From Climacium dendroides (lineage: Eukaryota; Streptophyta; Bryopsida; Hypnales; Climaciaceae), in the NCBI GenBank assembly GCA_950106755.1, contig OX467085.1, positions 310,001 through 374,000 of the forward strand: a stretch of DNA of 64,000 nucleotides, read 5' to 3'. Positions 53,396 through 64,000 of this stretch are shown piece by piece. Both the position numbers and the translations under genes were made by a program. Every line of letters begins with the position of its first letter. The first letter of the stretch is position 1. The notes below the pieces were generated by a model. It was not told the origin of the DNA, searched no databases, and worked only from the letters and a program-made list of their open reading frames with translations.

Positions 53396-56300
53396 ATTCA
53401 TAGAAAAATGAAGTTTAAGAGAACCCTATTGCTTCCCCACACTTCTTCAATTGAACTTGCTTTCAAAAAAAGACTCTAGAAATCATGTTGGATTTGATAG
53501 ACTCCAAACCAATAAATTATATCGATTTGACGTGGAAGCATGTCCGAAAACATAACACACAAGTTGAAAACCTTCAAAATAATTAGGATTCATAGAGAAA
53601 TGAAGTTTAAAAGAACCCTGTTGATTCCCCACACTTCTTCAATTGATCTTGCTTTCAAAAAAAGACTCTAGAAATCATGTTGGATTTGATAGACACCAAA
53701 CCAATAAATTATATCGATTTGACGTGGAAGCATGTCCGAAAACATAACACACAAGTTGCAAACCTTCAAAATAACTAGGATTCATAGAAAAATGAAGTTT
53801 AAGAGAACCCTATTGATTCCCCACACTTCTTCAATTGAACTTGTTTCAACAAAAAGACTCTAGAAATCATGTTGGATTTGATAGACACCAAACCAATAAA
53901 TTATATCGATTTGACGTGGAAGCATGTCCGAAAACATAACACACAAGTTGAAAACCTTCAAAATAATTAGGATTCATAGAAAAATGAAGTTTAAGAGAAC
54001 CCTTTTGATTCCCCACACTTCTTCAATTGATCTTGCTTTCAAAAAAAGACTCTAGAAATCATGTTGGATTTGATAGACACCAAACCAATAAATTATATCG
54101 ATTTGACGTGGAAGTATGTCCGAAAACATAACACACAAGTTGCAAACCTTCAAAATAATTAGGATTCATAGAAAAATGAAGTTTAAGAGAACCCTTTTGA
54201 TTCCCCACACTTCTTCAATTGAACTTGTTTCAACAAAAAGACTCTAGAAATCATGTTGGATTTGATAGACACCAAACCAATAAATTATATCGATTTGACG
54301 TGGAAGCATGTCCGAAAACATAACACACAAGTTGAAAACCTTCAAAATAACTAGGATTCATAGAAAAATGAAGTTTAAGAGAACCCTATTGATTCCCCAC
54401 AGTTCATCAATTGAAGTTGTTTTAAAATAAAGACTCTAGAAATCATGTTGGATTTGATAGACACCAAACCAATAAATTATATCGATTTGACGTGGAAGCA
54501 TGTCCGAAAACATAACACACAAGTTGAAAACCTTCAAAATAATTAGGATTCATAGAAAAATGAAGTTTAAGAGAACCCTTTTGATTCCCCACACTTCTTC
54601 AATTGAACTTGTTTCAACAAAAAGACTCTAGAAATCATGTTGGATTTGATAGACACCAAACCAATAAATTATATCGATTTGACGTGGAAGCATGTCCGAA
54701 AACATAACACACAAGTTGAAAACCTTCAAAATAACTAGGATTCATAGAAAAATGAAGTTTAAGAGAACCCTATTGATTCCCCACACTTCTTCAATTGAAC
54801 TTGTTTCAACAAAAAGACTCTAGAAATCATGTTGGATTTGATAGACACCAAACCAATAAATTATATCGATTTGACGTGGAAGCATGTCCGAAAACATAAC
54901 ACACAAGTTGAAAACCTTCAAAATAACTAGGATTCATAGAAAAATGAAGTTTAAGAGAACCCTTTTGATTCCCCACACTTCTTCAATTGATCTTGCTTTC
55001 AAAAAAAGACTCTAGAAATCATGTTGGATTTGATAGACACCAAACCAATAAATTATATCGATTTGACGTGGAAGTATGTCCGAAAACATAACACACAAGT
55101 TGCAAACCTTCAAAATAATTAGGATTCATAGAAAAATGAAGTTTAAGAGAACCCTTTTGATTCCCCACACTTCTTCAATTGAACTTGTTTCAACAAAAAG
55201 ACTCTAGAAATCATGTTGGATTTGATAGACACCAAACCAATAAATTATATCGATTTGACGTGGAAGCATGTCCGAAAACATAACACACAAGTTGAAAACC
55301 TTCAAAATAACTAGGATTCATAGAAAAATGAAGTTTAAGAGAACCCTATTGATTCCCCACAGTTCATCAATTGAAGTTGTTTTAAAATAAAGACTCTAGA
55401 AATCATGTTGGATTTGATAGACACCAAACCAATAAATTATATCGATTTGACGTGGAAGTATGTCCGAAAACATAACACACAAGTTGCAAACCTTCAAAAT
55501 AATTAGGATTCATAGAAAAATGAAGTTTAAGAGAACCCTTTTGATTCCCCACACTTCTTCAATTGAACTTGTTTCAACAAAAAGACTCTAGAAATCATGT
55601 TGGATTTGATAGACACCAAACCAATAAATTATATCAATTTGACGTGGAAGCATGTCCGAAAACATAACACACAAGTTGAAAACCTTCAAAATAACTAGGA
55701 TTCATAGAAAAATGAAGTTTAAGAGAACCCTATTGATTCCCCACAGTTCATCAATTGAAGTTGTTTTAAAATAAAGACTCTAGAAATCATGTTGGATTTG
55801 ATAGACACCAAACCAATAAATTATATCGATTTGACGTGGAAGCATGTCCGAAAACATAACACACAAGTTGAAAACCTTCAAAATAATTAGGATTCATAGA
55901 AAAATGAAGTTTAAGAGAACCCTTTTGATTCCCCACACTTCTTCAATTGAACTTGTTTCAACAAAAAGACTCTAGAAATCATGTTGGATTTGATAGACAC
56001 CAAACCAATAAATTATATCGATTTGACGTGGAAGCATGTCCGAAAACATAACACACAAGTTGAAAACCTTCAAAATAACTAGGATTCATAGAAAAATGAA
56101 GTTTAAGAGAACCCTATTGATTCCCCACAGTTCATCAATTGAAGTTGTTTTAAAATAAAGACTCTAGAAATCATGTTGGATTTGATAGACACCAAACCAA
56201 TAAATTATATCGATTTGACGTGGAAGCATGTCCGAAAACATAACACACAAGTTGAAAACCTTCAAAATAATTAGGATTCATAGAAAAATGAAGTTTAAGA

Positions 56301-58195
56301 GAACCCTATTGCTTCCCCACACTTCTTCAATTGAACTTGCTTTCAAAAAAAGACTCTAGAAATCATGTTGGATTTGATAGACTCCAAACCAATAAATTAT
56401 ATCGATTTGACGTGGAAGCATGTCCGAAAACATAACACACAAGTTGAAAACCTTCAAAATAATTAGGATTCATAGAGAAATGAAGTTTAAAAGAACCCTG
56501 TTGATTCCCCACACTTCTTCAATTGATCTTGCTTTCAAAAAAAGACTCTAGAAATCATGTTGGATTTGATAGACACCAAACCAATAAATTATATCGATTT
56601 GACGTGGAAGCATGTCCGAAAACATAACACACAAGTTGCAAACCTTCAAAATAACTAGGATTCATAGAAAAATGAAGTTTAAGAGAACCCTATTGATTCC
56701 CCACACTTCTTCAATTGAACTTGTTTCAACAAAAAGACTCTAGAAATCATGTTGGATTTGATAGACACCAAACCAATAAATTATATCGATTTGACGTGGA
56801 AGCATGTCCGAAAACATAACACACAAGTTGAAAACCTTCAAAATAATTAGGATTCATAGAAAAATGAAGTTTAAGAGAACCCTTTTGATTCCCCACACTT
56901 CTTCAATTGATCTTGCTTTCAAAAAAAGACTCTAGAAATCATGTTGGATTTGATAGACACCAAACCAATAAATTATATCGATTTGACGTGGAAGTATGTC
57001 CGAAAACATAACACACAAGTTGAAAACCTTCAAAATAATTAGGATTCATAGAAAAATGAAGTTTAAGAGAACCCTTTTGATTCCCCACACTTCTTCAATT
57101 GAACTTGTTTCAACAAAAAGACTCTAGAAATCATGTTGGATTTGATAGACACCAAACCAATAAATTATATCGATTTGACGTGGAAGCATGTCCGAAAACA
57201 TAACACACAAGTTGAAAACCTTCAAAATAACTAGGATTCATAGAAAAATGAAGTTTAAGAGAACCCTATTGATTCCCCACAGTTCATCAATTGAAGTTGT
57301 TTTAAAATAAAGACTCTAGAAATCATGTTGGATTTGATAGACACCAAACCAATAAATTATATCGATTTGACGTGGAAGCATGTCCGAAAACATAACACAC
57401 AAGTTGAAAACCTTCAAAATAATTAGGATTCATAGAAAAATGAAGTTTAAGAGAACCCTTTTGATTCCCCACACTTCTTCAATTGAACTTGTTTCAACAA
57501 AAAGACTCTAGAAATCATGTTGGATTTGATAGACACCAAACCAATAAATTATATCGATTTGACGTGGAAGCATGTCCGAAAACATAACACACAAGTTGAA
57601 AACCTTCAAAATAACTAGGATTCATAGAAAAATGAAGTTTAAGAGAACCCTATTGATTCCCCACAGTTCATCAATTGAAGTTGTTTTAAAATAAAGACTC
57701 TAGAAATCATGTTGGATTTGATAGACACCAAACCAATAAATTATATCGATTTGACGTGGAAGCATGTCCGAAAACATAACACACAAGTTGAAAACCTTCA
57801 AAATAATTAGGATTCATAGAAAAATGAAGTTTAAGAGAACCCTTTTGATTCCCCACACTTCTTCAATTGAACTTGTTTCAACAAAAAGACTCTAGAAATC
57901 ATGTTGGATTTGATAGACACCAAACCAATAAATTATATCGATTTGACGTGGAAGCATGTCCGAAAACATAACACACAAGTTGAAAACCTTCAAAATAATT
58001 AGGATTCATAGAAAAATGAAGTTTAAGAGAACCCTATTGATTCCCCACAGTTCATCAATTGAAGTTGTTTTAAAATAAAGACTCTAGAAATCATGTTGGA
58101 TTTGATAGACACCAAACCAATAAATTATATCGATTTGACGTGGAAGCATGTCCGAAAACATAACACACAAGTTGCAAACCTTCAAAATAACTAGG
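53396..58195. repeat. 15-monomer HOR (2880 bp) and partial second copy
   Basis: A unit opening with the AGACTCC type, then AGAGAAATG/AAAAG with GATCTTGCTTTC, then a CCTATTG version of T, then V-T-U-T, starts at 53396 and at 56276, 2880 bp apart. The copies agree for seven monomers, then differ: copy 1 continues T', V, T, U, T, U, T, U, while copy 2 continues U, T, U and enters the next HOR at 58196. The same three-monomer opener returns at 62996. Confidence 0.9.
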
Positions 58196-61100
58196 ATTCA
58201 TAGAAAAATGAAGTTTAAGAGAACCCTATTGATTCCCCACACTTCTTCAATTGAACTTGTTTTAAAAAAAAGACTCTAGAAATCATGTTGGATTTGATAG
58301 ACACCAAACCAATAAATTATATCGATTTGACGTGGAAGCATGTTCGAAAACATAACACACAAGTTGAAAACCTTCAAAATAACTAGGATTCATAGAAAAA
58401 TGAAGTTTAAGAGAACCCTATTGCTTCCCCACACTTCTTCAATTGATCTTGCTTTCAAAAAAAGACTCTAGAAATCATGTTGGATTTGATAGACACCAAA
58501 CCAATAAATTATATCGATTTGACGTGGAAGCATGTCCGAAAACATAACACACAAGTTGAAAACCTTCAAAATAACTAGGATTCATAGAAAAATGAAGTTT
58601 AAGAGAACCCTATTGCTTCCCCACACTTCTTCAATTGATCTTGCTTTCAAAAAAAGACTCTAGAAATCATGTTGGATTTGATAGACACCAAACCAATAAA
58701 TTATATCGATTTGACGTGGAAGCATGTCCGAAAACATAACACACAAGTTGAAAACCTTCAAAATAATTAGGATTCATAGAGAAATGACGTTTAAGAGAAC
58801 CCTGTTGATTCCCCACACTTCTTCAATTGAACTTGTTTTAAAAAAAAGACTCTAGAAATCATGTTGGATTTGATAGACACCAAACCAATAAATTATATCG
58901 ATTTGACGTGGAAGCATGTCCGAAAACATAACACACAAGTTGAAAACCTTCAAAATAATTAGGATTCATAGAGAAATGAAGTTTAAGAGAACCCTTTTGA
59001 TTCCCCACACTTCTTCAATTGATCTTGCTTTCAAAAAAAGACTCTAGAAATCATGTTGGATTTGATAGACACCAAACCAATAAATTATATCGATTTGACG
59101 TGGAAGTATGTCCGAAAACATAACACACAAGTTGCAAACCTTCAAAATAATTAGGATTCATAGAAAAATGAAGTTTAAGAGAACCCTTTTGATTCCCCAC
59201 ACTTCTTCAATTGAACTTGTTTCAACAAAAAGACTCTAGAAATCATGTTGGATTTGATAGACACCAAACCAATAAATTATATCGATTTGACGTGGAAGCA
59301 TGTCCGAAAACATAACACACAAGTTGCAAACCTTCAAAATAACTAGGATTCATAGAAAAATGAAGTTTAAGAGAACCCTATTGATTCCCCACAGTTCATC
59401 AATTGAAGTTGTTTTAAAATAAAGACTCTAGAAATCATGTTGGATTTGATAGACACCAAACCAATAAATTATATCGATTTGACGTGGAAGCATGTCCGAA
59501 AACATAACACACAAGTTGAAAACCTTCAAAATAATTAGGATTCATAGAAAAATGAAGTTTAAGAGAACCCTTTTGATTCCCCACACTTCTTCAATTGAAC
59601 TTGTTTCAACAAAAAGACTCTAGAAATCATGTTGGATTTGATAGACACCAAACCAATAAATTATATCGATTTGACGTGGAAGCATGTCCGAAAACATAAC
59701 ACACAAGTTGAAAACCTTCAAAATAACTAGGATTCATAGAAAAATGAAGTTTAAGAGAACCCTATTGATTCCCCACAGTTCATCAATTGAAGTTGTTTTA
59801 AAATAAAGACTCTAGAAATCATGTTGGATTTGATAGACACCAAACCAATAAATTATATCGATTTGACGTGGAAGCATGTCCGAAAACATAACACACAAGT
59901 TGCAAACCTTCAAAATAACTAGGATTCATAGAAAAATGAAGTTTAAGAGAACCCTATTGATTCCCCACACTTCTTCAATTGAACTTGTTTTAAAAAAAAG
60001 ACTCTAGAAATCATGTTGGATTTGATAGACACCAAACCAATAAATTATATCGATTTGACGTGGAAGCATGTTCGAAAACATAACACACAAGTTGAAAACC
60101 TTCAAAATAACTAGGATTCATAGAAAAATGAAGTTTAAGAGAACCCTATTGCTTCCCCACACTTCTTCAATTGATCTTGCTTTCAAAAAAAGACTCTAGA
60201 AATCATGTTGGATTTGATAGACACCAAACCAATAAATTATATCGATTTGACGTGGAAGCATGTCCGAAAACATAACACACAAGTTGAAAACCTTCAAAAT
60301 AACTAGGATTCATAGAAAAATGAAGTTTAAGAGAACCCTATTGCTTCCCCACACTTCTTCAATTGATCTTGCTTTCAAAAAAAGACTCTAGAAATCATGT
60401 TGGATTTGATAGACACCAAACCAATAAATTATATCGATTTGACGTGGAAGCATGTCCGAAAACATAACACACAAGTTGAAAACCTTCAAAATAATTAGGA
60501 TTCATAGAGAAATGACGTTTAAGAGAACCCTGTTGATTCCCCACACTTCTTCAATTGAACTTGTTTTAAAAAAAAGACTCTAGAAATCATGTTGGATTTG
60601 ATAGACACCAAACCAATAAATTATATCGATTTGACGTGGAAGCATGTCCGAAAACATAACACACAAGTTGAAAACCATCAAAATAATTAGGATTCATAGA
60701 GAAATGAAGTTTAAGAGAACCCTTTTGATTCCCCACACTTCTTCAATTGATCTTGCTTTCAAAAAAAGACTCTAGAAATCATGTTGGATTTGATAGACAC
60801 CAAACCAATAAATTATATCGATTTGACGTGGAAGTATGTCCGAAAACATAACACACAAGTTGCAAACCTTCAAAATAATTAGGATTCATAGAAAAATGAA
60901 GTTTAAGAGAACCCTTTTGATTCCCCACACTTCTTCAATTGAACTTGTTTCAACAAAAAGACTCTAGAAATCATGTTGGATATGATAGACACCAAACCAA
61001 TAAATTATATCGATTTGACGTGGAAGCATGTCCGAAAACATAACACACAAGTTGAAAACCTTCAAAATAACTAGGATTCATAGAAAAATGAAGTTTAAGA

Positions 61101-61459
61101 GAACCCTATTGATTCCCCACAGTTCATCAATTGAAGTTGTTTTAAAATAAAGACTCTAGAAATCATGTTGGATTTGATAGACACCAAACCAATAAATTAT
61201 ATCGATTTGACGTGGAAGCATGTCCGAAAACATAACACACAAGTTGAAAACCTTCAAAATAATTAGGATTCATAGAAAAATGAAGTTTAAGAGAACCCTT
61301 TTGATTCCCCACACTTCTTCAATTGAACTTGTTTCAACAAAAAGACTCTAGAAATCATGTTGGATTTGATAGACACCAAACCAATAAATTATATCGATTT
61401 GACGTGGAAGCATGTCCGAAAACATAACACACAAGTTGAAAACCTTCAAAATAACTAGG
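58196..61459. repeat. 9-monomer HOR (1728 bp), one full and one nearly full copy
   Basis: The order is a CATGTTCGAAAA type, two GATCTTGCTTTC/CTTCCCC types, AGAGAAATGACG, V, T, U, T, U. It runs 58196-59923 and again from 59924 for eight monomers, after which V replaces U at 61460. Private changes in copy 2 are GAAAACCATC (near 60675) and GGATATGATAG (60884 unit). This is a different 9-mer from the one at the window start and contains no 193-bp unit. Confidence 0.9.
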
Positions 61460-64000
61460 ATTCATAGAAAAATGAAGTTTAAGAGAACCCTTTTGATTCC
61501 CCACACTTCTTCAATTGATCTTGCTTTCAAAAAAAGACTCTAGAAATCATGTTGGATTTGATAGACACCAAACCAATAAATTATATCGATTTGACGTGGA
61601 AGTATGTCCGAAAACATAACACACAAGTTGCAAACCTTCAAAATAATTAGGATTCATAGAAAAATGAAGTTTAAGAGAACCCTTTTGATTCCCCACACTT
61701 CTTCAATTGAACTTGTTTCAACAAAAAGACTCTAGAAATCATGTTGGATTTGATAGACACCAAACCAATAAATTATATCGATTTGACGTGGAAGCATGTC
61801 CGAAAACATAACACACAAGTTGAAAACCTTCAAAATAACTAGGATTCATAGAAAAATGAAGTTTAAGAGAACCCTATTGATTCCCCACAGTTCATCAATT
61901 GAAGTTGTTTTAAAATAAAGACTCTAGAAATCATGTTGGATTTGATAGACACCAAACCAATAAATTATATCGATTTGACGTGGAAGCATGTCCGAAAACA
62001 TAACACACAAGTTGAAAACCTTCAAAATAATTAGGATTCATAGAAAAATGAAGTTTAAGAGAACCCTTTTGATTCCCCACACTTCTTCAATTGAACTTGT
62101 TTCAACAAAAAGACTCTAGAAATCATGTTGGATTTGATAGACACCAAACCAATAAATTATATCGATTTGACGTGGAAGCATGTCCGAAAACATAACACAC
62201 AAGTTGAAAACCTTCAAAATAACTAGGATTCATAGAAAAATGAAGTTTAAGAGAACCCTATTGATTCCCCACAGTTCATCAATTGAAGTTGTTTTAAAAT
62301 AAAGACTCTAGAAATCATGTTGGATTTGATAGACACCAAACCAATAAATTATATCGATTTGACGTGGAAGCATGTCCGAAAACATAACACACAAGTTGAA
62401 AACCTTCAAAATAACTAGGATTCATAGAAAAATGAAGTTTAAGAGAACCCTATTGATTCCCCACAGTTCATCAATTGAAGTTGTTTTAAAATAAAGACTC
62501 TAGAAATCATGTTGGATTTGATAGACACCAAACCAATAAATTATATCGATTTGACGTGGAAGCATGTCCGAAAACATAACACACAAGTTGAAAACCTTCA
62601 AAATAATTAGGATTCATAGAAAAATGAAGTTTAAGAGAACCCTATTGCTTCCCCACACTTCTTCAATTGAACTTGCTTTCAAAAAAAGACTCTAGAAATC
62701 ATGTTGGATTTGATAGACTCCAAACCAATAAATTATATCGATTTGACGTGGAAGCATGTCCGAAAACATAACACACAAGTTGAAAACCTTCAAAATAACT
62801 AGGATTCATAGAAAAATGAAGTTTAAGAGAACCCTATTGATTCCCCACAGTTCATCAATTGAAGTTGTTTTAAAATAAAGACTCTAGAAATCATGTTGGA
62901 TTTGATAGACACCAAACCAATAAATTATATCGATTTGACGTGGAAGCATGTCCGAAAACATAACACACAAGTTGAAAACCTTCAAAATAATTAGGATTCA
63001 TAGAAAAATGAAGTTTAAGAGAACCCTATTGCTTCCCCACACTTCTTCAATTGAACTTGCTTTCAAAAAAAGACTCTAGAAATCATGTTGGATTTGATAG
63101 ACTCCAAACCAATAAATTATATCGATTTGACGTGGAAGCATGTCCGAAAACATAACACACAAGTTGAAAACCTTCAAAATAATTAGGATTCATAGAGAAA
63201 TGAAGTTTAAAAGAACCCTGTTGATTCCCCACACTTCTTCAATTGATCTTGCTTTCAAAAAAAGACTCTAGAAATCATGTTGGATTTGATAGACACCAAA
63301 CCAATAAATTATATCGATTTGACGTGGAAGCATGTCCGAAAACATAACACACAAGTTGCAAACCTTCAAAATAACTAGGATTCATAGAAAAATGAAGTTT
63401 AAGAGAACCCTATTGATTCCCCACACTTCTTCAATTGAACTTGTTTCAACAAAAAGACTCTAGAAATCATGTTGGATTTGATAGACACCAAACCAATAAA
63501 TTATATCGATTTGACGTGGAAGCATGTCCGAAAACATAACACACAAGTTGAAAACCTTCAAAATAATTAGGATTCATAGAGAAATGAAGTTTAAGAGAAC
63601 CCTTTTGATTCCCCACACTTCTTCAATTGATCTTGCTTTCAAAAAAAGACTCTAGAAATCATGTTGGATTTGATAGACACCAAACCAATAAATTATATCG
63701 ATTTGACGTGGAAGCATGTCCGAAAACATAACACACAAGTTGAAAACCTTCAAAATAATTAGGATTCATAGAGAAATGAAGTTTAAGAGAACCCTTTTGA
63801 TTCCCCACACTTCTTCAATTGATCTTGCTTTCAAAAAAAGACTCTAGAAATCATGTTGGATTTGATAGACACCAAACCAATAAATTATATCGATTTGACG
63901 TGGAAGTATGTCCGAAAACATAACACACAAGTTGCAAACCTTCAAAATAATTAGGATTCATAGAAAAATGAAGTTTAAGAGAACCCTTTTGATTCCCCAC
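61460..64000. repeat. Terminal zone: V-T-U-T tetramer, U doublet and opener repeats
   Basis: V-T-U-T at 61460-62227 is followed by U, U, the AGACTCC type, U, the AGACTCC type, then the 15-mer opener (62996-63571). Two V-like units follow at 63572 and 63764, and a T unit cut by the window end. The first V-like unit has GAAGCATGTCC and GTTGAAAAC instead of the V tail, so it is a hybrid. Confidence 0.88.

Larger units (their letters stand above)
1..64000. repeat. 192-bp satellite DNA array, about 333 head-to-tail monomers, HOR-organised
   Basis: The motif ATTCATAGA recurs every 192 bases (for example at 191, 383, 575, 767) through to 63956, always on the plus strand. The unit is A+T-rich, with about 60 G/C of 192 in a representative copy. 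No foreign sequence interrupts it. Counting phase from the first start (position -1) to 63956 gives 333 units plus 21 extra bases, all traceable to 193-bp monomers. Long homogeneous arrays with higher-order structure are typical of eukaryotic centromeric or pericentromeric satellites, and 192 bp is near a nucleosome repeat length; the centromeric role itself is inference. The family is not recognised. Every stretch of the window longer than 300 bases is made of this repeat and holds no supported gene. Confidence 0.99.

Noticed and set aside
1..64000. CRISPR array
   Set aside because: The repeat is 192 bp with no distinct spacers between copies. The variable sites are shared alleles, not unique spacers, and no cas gene is present.
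1..64000. Tandem-repeat protein gene (192 bp = 64 codons)
   Set aside because: All plus-strand frames contain stops within a monomer (for example TAG in TCTAGA, and TGA in GATTTGATAG), so no multi-monomer frame exists.
1..64000. CENP-B box
   Set aside because: No stretch of the monomer fits the TTCG....A..CGGG core on either strand. The closest CpG contexts (TCCGAA, ATCGAT) do not match.
1..64000. Telomere-like repeats (AACCCT, TTAGG)
   Set aside because: GAACCCT and AATTAGG each occur once per monomer at fixed places and are never tandem, so they are ordinary monomer sequence.
1..64000. AATAAA poly(A) signal and CCAAT box in each monomer
   Set aside because: ACCAATAAATT contains both short motifs, but in a 69% A+T repeat they are expected by chance, and no transcription unit is visible.
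1..64000. 5S rDNA or tRNA-type tandem genes
   Set aside because: I found no box A/box C or cloverleaf-like pattern in the monomer, and the base composition is too A+T-rich.
1..64000. Non-autonomous transposon or helitron origin inside the array
   Set aside because: No terminal inverted repeats, target duplications or unit edges differing from the 192-bp phase could be found. All junctions keep the monomer register.

Overview
This 64 kb window is one uninterrupted tandem satellite array. A ~192-bp monomer with about 31% G+C (hand count on one consensus) is repeated head-to-tail about 333 times. The window opens at monomer position 3, taking the ATTCATAG motif as position 1, and closes at position 45 of a monomer, so the array runs past both ends. 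All copies lie in the same orientation. I found no transposon, gene, rRNA, tRNA, telomere repeat, inversion or unique spacer. The layout points to eukaryotic heterochromatin, most plausibly a centromeric or pericentromeric block from a long-read assembly. The unit length, close to a nucleosome repeat, fits this. I do not recognise the satellite family and cannot name the species; a plant is my first guess, but the sequence does not prove it.

The array is not a uniform string. Monomers differ at a limited set of recurrent sites (about positions 10, 17, 24, 33, 37, 47, 51, 60, 61, 64, 65, 68-73, 91, 108, 130, 144, 172 and 188). The allele combinations recur in order, giving higher-order repeats (HORs) whose size changes along the window: a 9-mer of 1729 bp (1-3456), a 7-mer of 1345 bp (4609-7298), a 10-mer with 12-mer and 8-mer derivatives (14212 to about 27267), a 5-mer of 960 bp (27268-29187), a 3-mer of 576 bp (33222-34373), a 2-mer (35910-36869), a diverse zone rich in 193-bp monomers and holding large segmental duplications (about 37638-49747), and a younger-looking zone (49748-64000) built on a recurring tetramer and nested in 15-mer and 9-mer repeats.

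The phase of the monomer starts shows a net gain of 21 bases over 333 monomers. I can assign all of it to 21 monomers of 193 bp. Twenty carry one extra base in the single A-tract at positions 69-76, and one (37638-37830) carries an insertion just upstream. No protein-coding gene is supported. The short open frames present are by-products of the repeat: 192 is divisible by 3, a TAG stop sits inside the XbaI site of nearly every monomer, and the extra A lets the frame slip past it.

There is therefore no pathway or operon here. The biology is array architecture: nested segmental duplication, dimer gain and loss, within-monomer recombination, and a strongly conserved half-monomer next to a variable half.
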